Shown here piece after piece: positions 59,401 to 64,000 of a stretch of DNA of 64,000 bases. How positions within the stretch are numbered: the stretch's first letter is position 1; each line of letters starts with the position of its first letter. Location: contig CM073592.1 in NCBI GenBank assembly GCA_037074705.1, positions 54,606,129 through 54,670,128 of the forward strand. Reading direction: 5' to 3'. This DNA comes from Zhengitettix transpicula (taxonomy: Eukaryota; Arthropoda; Insecta; Orthoptera; Tetrigidae). Under the pieces are notes generated by a model. It was not told the origin of the DNA and made no database searches. It saw only the letters and a list, made by a program, of their open reading frames with translations. A program made the position numbers and the translations under genes.

Positions 59401-60715
59401 GCAGCTGAGTTTCATAATAATCGTACAGTATCGTTATTTTACATTATTGTTCAGCGTATTTTGTTTCTCTTCTATTTTTGCTTGTTTTAGAGGAAACCCC
59501 TGTAAATACATCCATGGAAGATAAAATATGTTTTATTAATTTTTTATTGACATAAAAATAGCAAGGTCATTCGATTCGTATGCGTTTATTGTTTTACATT
59601 TCAGGGTACAGATTAGTTAATTTTTAGAATTTAATTATCTTTTCTTGTGCTTTGGTGTTTTTGTAAGCTCTCGTTGATGTATTCTTTTTTCAATAATATT
59701 TTCCTCTTTCTGTAATATTGGGTGCAGAACGATGCGTTCTACTGTGACCACTATTGTACTGGTCACATTTACAATGGGTGTTTAAATATGTTTTAGTCAA
59801 CATCTATTAAATTAAGCATTTGTACTTGTGCCGGAAACTTGGAGTCTGAACTGGTGAAAGTGCTATTGTGAATGGGAGGAAAATTTAAATAGAGAGGAAG
59901 TGAGAGGGAAATATACAGAAAGAGACGATATACGTTTGAGCCGGTGAATAGTAAACCAGCGATTCTAATACAAAACAAATGCGTCATTTTGACTGATAAT
60001 CACAAATGTGAGTCCACGTTCCCTTGGCCTCGTTAGCACGGCACTATTTATATCTCTATTCTCTTAATACGACATGGTTTGTTTCCTGTCTTTCTTCTAT
60101 TCCCTTGTTGTTTTTATCGCTCTCAATTCTTTCAGACAATTCCCGTGGTCTTTGTATAGTTTACTTTGTTCAGTTTTATACTGGCTAATTCATTATCATT
60201 CTTAACATTTTTATTGCAATAAAATAAAGTTTAATGGTAATAAATGAAATATACAAAAGTATTATAGAAATTTTTGTCTATTTATGACACTCGCACGTGA
60301 CGACATCCTGAATGAAAATGAAGTTATAGTCGGGATACAGAAATTATAACGAAACGAGACAAACTCCTAAATAATTGACGAGTTAAATAATAGATTACTA
60401 AATACGTTTCACTTCTGGTGAGCTTTTATCTAAGCATTCTGATTCAATAGGACAAACTGTATTATTTGCCAACAATAAAACAGTGTAAGATGAGGAAAGC
60501 TACGGGATTCATTATTTATCAATCATCAAGTTGATTCTACGTCGTACGAAACACACTGAAGACTACAATTTCAATACCTCACCCGTATTTTTTTAATGAT
60601 GAATTTTGCTTCAGAATTACTCAAAATTTGTGCAGTAAGAACTGCTGCGTTCAAATTCTTTGAGTTTTTACTGTAAAAGTTTGGTTTTATAATGTACAAT
60701 CTGGGCTATAATGTA
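59401..60715. other. A+T-rich DNA; second R3 copy at 59600-59775
   Basis: Besides the tentative R3 copy, no gene or repeat was recognised. The minus frame at 59793-59987 has no motif. Confidence 0.4.
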
Positions 60716-60719
60716 TTAA

Positions 60720-61030
60720 AAATTTCATGGTCAGGTTGATGCTGAAGGTTGCATGCTTCCAGTATTTTCTCTCGCAACAGTAGGGGGTCTAATTAAATTT
60801 GACGCAGAGCTGCGAGAAGTCAACCGCCGGAGACGCGACGTTCTCGTCTCAGCACTGCCATCCGAACTCAAGTTGTTGCTGCTATTTTTTTGCATGAAAA
60901 GGGAGCCAGATATTGCTTCCGGACGCTCTAGGGCTCGTCGGATCATCCCCCCTCGCGCTCCTTACAAATAAATTATAATTTCCTTTCTCCGCCTTGCCTG
61001 TAGCCTCCGCTAACTTAATTAAAATCACAG
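60720..61030. promoter_or_regulatory. G+C-raised island, candidate conserved non-coding element
   Basis: A block with sharp borders and conflicting frames on both strands (72, 71 and 79 codons). It contains GGTCTAATTAAATTTGA and CTAACTTAATTAAAATC, two TAATTAA homeodomain-type cores about 220 bp apart. No transposon ends are seen. Confidence 0.3.
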
Positions 61031-61293
61031 CTAAACATTGGCTTAAATACTCGAAGAGGGTCTCATAACAAGAATTTTCATTGGAAATTACAGTAAGCGA
61101 TACGGAATAAATCAAGAACAACTCGAGATCTCGAACATATTTATATTTCTAGTTCATAATAAGTGTTAATTATATAAGTATGTGGGATTACATAAACTAA
61201 ACGTGAATTTATAAATATGATCATTTTTATGGTAAAATATTATTTTGAATCACGTACTACGTCATGAAAAATATAAAAAGACATACACACTTC

Positions 61294-61390
61294 GCCTAAA
61301 AGATGACGACAAGGCTTGCGGTCGTCGAAACGCCGCGTTTTAATCACTTTAGGCAACCGTGTGAAACCCGAGAACTCTTTATACATGAAA
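61294..61390 (+). repeat. Penelope-type terminal region with nested stems and hammerhead-like core
   Basis: GCCTAAA (61294-61300) pairs with TTTAGGC (61348-61354). Inside it GACGAC (61305-61310) pairs with GTCGTC (61321-61326), followed directly by GAAACG (61327-61332). Downstream GAAACCCGAGAACTCTTTATAC resembles the TCCCGAGAAGACTTT box after the motif in the 32.6-kb Penelope-like element. Here the GAAA directly abuts the stem, as in a hammerhead, but the 5' core reads CTAAAAGA instead of CUGANGA. No reading frame of the element is present. Confidence 0.45.
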
Positions 61391-61624
61391 TACACCGGTT
61401 AAGTCTTCGATCATAAGAAAACATTCAAAATATCGTTACTATAATTTTAAAAAAATTAATAAAAATTGTTATGGCATGAAAGAGATTATGTATAACTTTT
61501 ACAATAAAATTAAGCTATAAAAATTTGTATTAAGTAATAAATAATAAAAAAATTTTCACTGCCAAATGAAATACATTTTTCACCGTGATAACAAATTTAT
61601 ACAATTGATATATGGCTTAATTAA

Positions 61625-61629
<5 letters not shown>
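61391..61629. other. A+T-rich spacer
   Basis: Nothing recognised. Confidence 0.5.

Positions 61630-61662
<33 letters not shown>
61630..61662. repeat. (TA)n microsatellite
   Basis: About 16 perfect TA units. Confidence 0.95.
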
Positions 61663-61665
<3 letters not shown>

Positions 61666-63545
61666 GTGATCACCAATGTGTATCATGAAAGGATTTCTTA
61701 AACTTATTTTAATATTTATATTGTCAACGTAATATTATGGCACAGGCATTGTAGGCAACAGTCAGCGTTGTGTAAGAATGTAATGTTTTTAGAGTATTTG
61801 AGGCGTTTGGAGGTCAAAAGCTTTGACGAGAATTCGGCCCAGTCGGCGATACAATATGAAACAGTGAAGTTGAGTTCAGTCTCTCCAAAGGAAGCTCACC
61901 GAGGTCGGTTGGTTCGAGACTTGGCTGGTGGATCTTGGACGAAAATTTTGTAGAAGGAACATTGTAGAAGTGCCGGGTAAGTAGTTCGACCGGAAATAGT
62001 AGTAGAACAACTCATTGACTGTGGTTTCGTGGAAATCTGGTTTGTTGCGCTGATTTAGGTTGTAAACAGTGATATACCATGGCCTGTTAAATAAAATCCA
62101 TTTAAATTATTAGTGAAGTAAATAAGTAGTGTTTTATGTGAGCATCTCTGATGATTTAGAATATACGAAATTTGTAAACCAAGTATAAAATTGCATACCG
62201 TCAAATTTCTTTAGATTTATTAAAATCACATCAAATTTCTTAAGATTTTTCTCATGTTAACATTTCTCTTGTAAATTTAATTAATTTTTTGTAACATTTT
62301 GTTTTTATTTAATTTGTTTATAATTGCGGATTATTATAACTGAAAACGTTAAGCGGCTCTGAAGATTTAAGAATTTCATTACAGCTGTGGCATTAATGTA
62401 AAAGTTTTGTACAAAATCCAACTAAATATAAATTTGTAATATACGTTTTGTATTTAAAAGTTAATAGTTTGAATTATTTCATTTATATTTAATTTACTTA
62501 TCACATTAATTTACGCCACAACATCTTTAATTTAAATATTGTAATATATAAATTTTCAATCGATTGATATTTATCAGGGAAAAATATATAGTAAATATTA
62601 AAAATTATTTACGTGAAAAATTGTGCAAAAATTGTGTAGTGATATTACGTAGTCGCTAAAAAAAACTTTTCAACGCATATATCATCACTCAAAATTCATT
62701 TGTAAACTTTCAGTAATAAAATTATTACGTAACGCCGAATATTTTAAAATGTTACTTTCTTTTAAAGAACGCCGAAGTATTTTGTAAGTTACGAGGGGGA
62801 ACAACAAAGAATTTAGGAATTCCAGAGTACAAGAGATTTGCTTCATCATATATTACAAAAAAGTTTTTGGACTGGTAAAATGACTTTCTTTATATTTAGA
62901 ATGCGTCGCACACGAATATTTTGTTGTTGGGGGCAGTGTGTAAGCACAGATTCAAGGATGAAAGGTGATTGAGTCTCTAAAAATATGATTTAGGAGTGAA
63001 AAAAGAGGGTAAATGTAATTTTACACTTAAATACTTATTATTAATTTATATGTAATTTTAATGAATAATTTTATAATATAAAATATATAGTATATAACAT
63101 AATATAATATATACGAATAGATTTTGAAGTGAGTGTCAGTGGAATACCAGCGATTCAAGCTTAATAAATTCAATCGCAAGTGAGAAATGTCTAGGAACGG
63201 TAGAGTTTAAACTCCTTAGACATAAGGACACACAATATCAATATGACATATGAGAGAGGATTTACAAATTAAATAAACAAAGATCTATTCTCATTCATAA
63301 GTTCTTAAAATTCGCAAGTAAAGATCCTAGAAAATGAAATAATAATTATAAACACCTTTCTTTACAAGGTGATGTATCAGACTATTCTAATTTAAAGTTA
63401 ACACTATCACGAAAAATGAATTGTTTGTTAAATTTTCAATTTAATTTATTTTATAAAATAGATATTTTTTGGTATGACGAGTAATTACATCCAATAAAGG
63501 GTAAAGGAAAATTAATTCTATAATTAATTCAAAACATTTATCGTA
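61663..63545. other. A+T-rich DNA with a G+C-raised patch
   Basis: 61740-62080 is richer in G+C. It contains an A-box-like CGGCCCAGTCGG (61835-61846) and a B-box-like GGTTCGAGACT (61911-61921), but no T-stem or cloverleaf. The rest is A+T-rich without recognised features. Confidence 0.35.
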
Positions 63546-63836
63546 TTTTTGTTTAGAGTAACAGGGTACATGATAGTAATCCACGTTTAATACCATAGGA
63601 AGTGATGTGAAATGGAGGATATGGAGGCGTAGAGGAAGCTAGCCAAAGGCTAACAAGTGCTCCCGGTCTGTAGTTTAGAGATCCTACCCAGAATTCGCCA
63701 AATGTGATACAGGGAAAACCCTAGAAAAACTTGCAACTGGTAGTTCTTGGTACTTGTCCTACGTACTTCCGACGGCGAGAGTTGGATTTGAAGTGGGGAC
63801 GCAGAATTACCTTTCCATGCTTCGACCAGTTCAGGA
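63546..63836 (-). mobile_element. SINE-like element, copy 7 (5'-truncated)
   Basis: Sense is on the minus strand, with the 3' end at low coordinates (AACAGGGTACATGATAGTAATCC on the plus strand) beside a short T-run. It includes the GGTAACTAGG-like, GATCCTACCC, AAACCCTAGAAAAACYTGCAAC and GTACTTGTCC blocks, and stops at TTCGACCAGTTCAGGA. The hairpin-rich 5' half is missing. The 3' half of the sense RNA is retained, as in TPRT truncation. Confidence 0.7.
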
Positions 63837-64000
63837 AATAATAATAAAAAAACCTTTTCACTTAGGAGGTTTCGAGGTGAAGCTTAATAACCTGATTCTC
63901 ACCTGTGTGACAGTTAGATGATTAATAATTACAAACGAAGCACGGAGAACCCATCCAGAAGGCAGGGAACATGTTCTACAGTAAAGAGGAGATTAGGGAT
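63837..64000. other. End of window, unassigned
   Basis: A+T-rich then slightly G+C-richer sequence; nothing recognised before the window ends. Confidence 0.4.

Noticed and set aside
61835..61921. tRNA gene or tRNA-derived SINE suggested by A-box- and B-box-like strings
   Set aside because: Spacing is possible, but flanking bases do not form T- or D-stems, and there is no A-tail or target duplication.
1..64000. CRISPR arrays, operons, ribosome binding sites, bacterial insertion sequences
   Set aside because: No regularly spaced repeats or prokaryotic gene organisation were found; all mobile elements recognised are eukaryotic types.

Overview
The window looks like non-coding DNA from an animal, most probably an insect. 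It is strongly A+T-rich and has no bacterial-style gene packing. I find no intact protein-coding gene, rRNA or convincing tRNA. The longest open frames (up to about 160 codons) overlap on both strands, often lie inside repeats, and show no domain. The assignment to an arthropod rests on the transposon relics: a mariner with TA target duplications, a Penelope-like element, an RTE-like LINE and poly(A)-tailed SINEs. A polyneopteran (cockroach, termite, stick insect or cricket group) is only a guess. The window is either a large intergenic stretch or the inside of a very large intron.

Layout. 0-6 kb: A+T-rich DNA with a nuclear-receptor DR1 site, an inverted pair of a 'GAAACGT' repeat and a 13-G run. 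5.8-6.9 kb: a Ty3/gypsy integrase fragment (minus strand), then an internally deleted mariner. 10.4 kb: a second inverted pair of the 'GAAACGT' repeat. 15.2-16.2 kb: two tandemly placed copies of a structured SINE-like element, the second with a perfect 11-bp target-site duplication. 24.2 kb: the C-terminal Cys/His tail of a LINE. 26-27 kb: G+C-raised islands that could be conserved non-coding elements. 32.2-32.7 kb: a Penelope-like element with an inverted 5' piece of its own 3' terminal region. 40-41 kb: a CpG-rich island and a segment with a palindromic CRE and an FTZ-F1/SF-1-type site. 44.2 kb: a tRNA-like SINE with tail. 47.8-48.9 kb: a long CT tract fused to one SINE copy, facing a second copy tail to tail. 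51.1-51.5 kb: a tandem duplication of about 180 bp. 52.7 kb: a minisatellite. 53.7-54.6 kb: an RTE-like reverse transcriptase pseudogene. 55.8-56.4 kb: a SINE with a 10-bp target-site duplication. 59-61.4 kb: an E-box/FTZ-F1 composite, an island, and a Penelope-type terminal region with nested stems. 63.5 kb: a last SINE copy.

The recognisable content is therefore a graveyard of class I and class II elements set in A+T-rich DNA, with about twenty G+C-raised islands that remain unexplained. The most interesting signals are structural. One is a dispersed motif with fixed geometry (a CTGANGA-like heptamer, 17 nt containing a 4-bp stem, then GAAAC) whose stem sequence changes between copies while still pairing, and which twice occurs as an inverted pair. 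The other is a SINE family that is a string of hairpins, with paired changes between copies.
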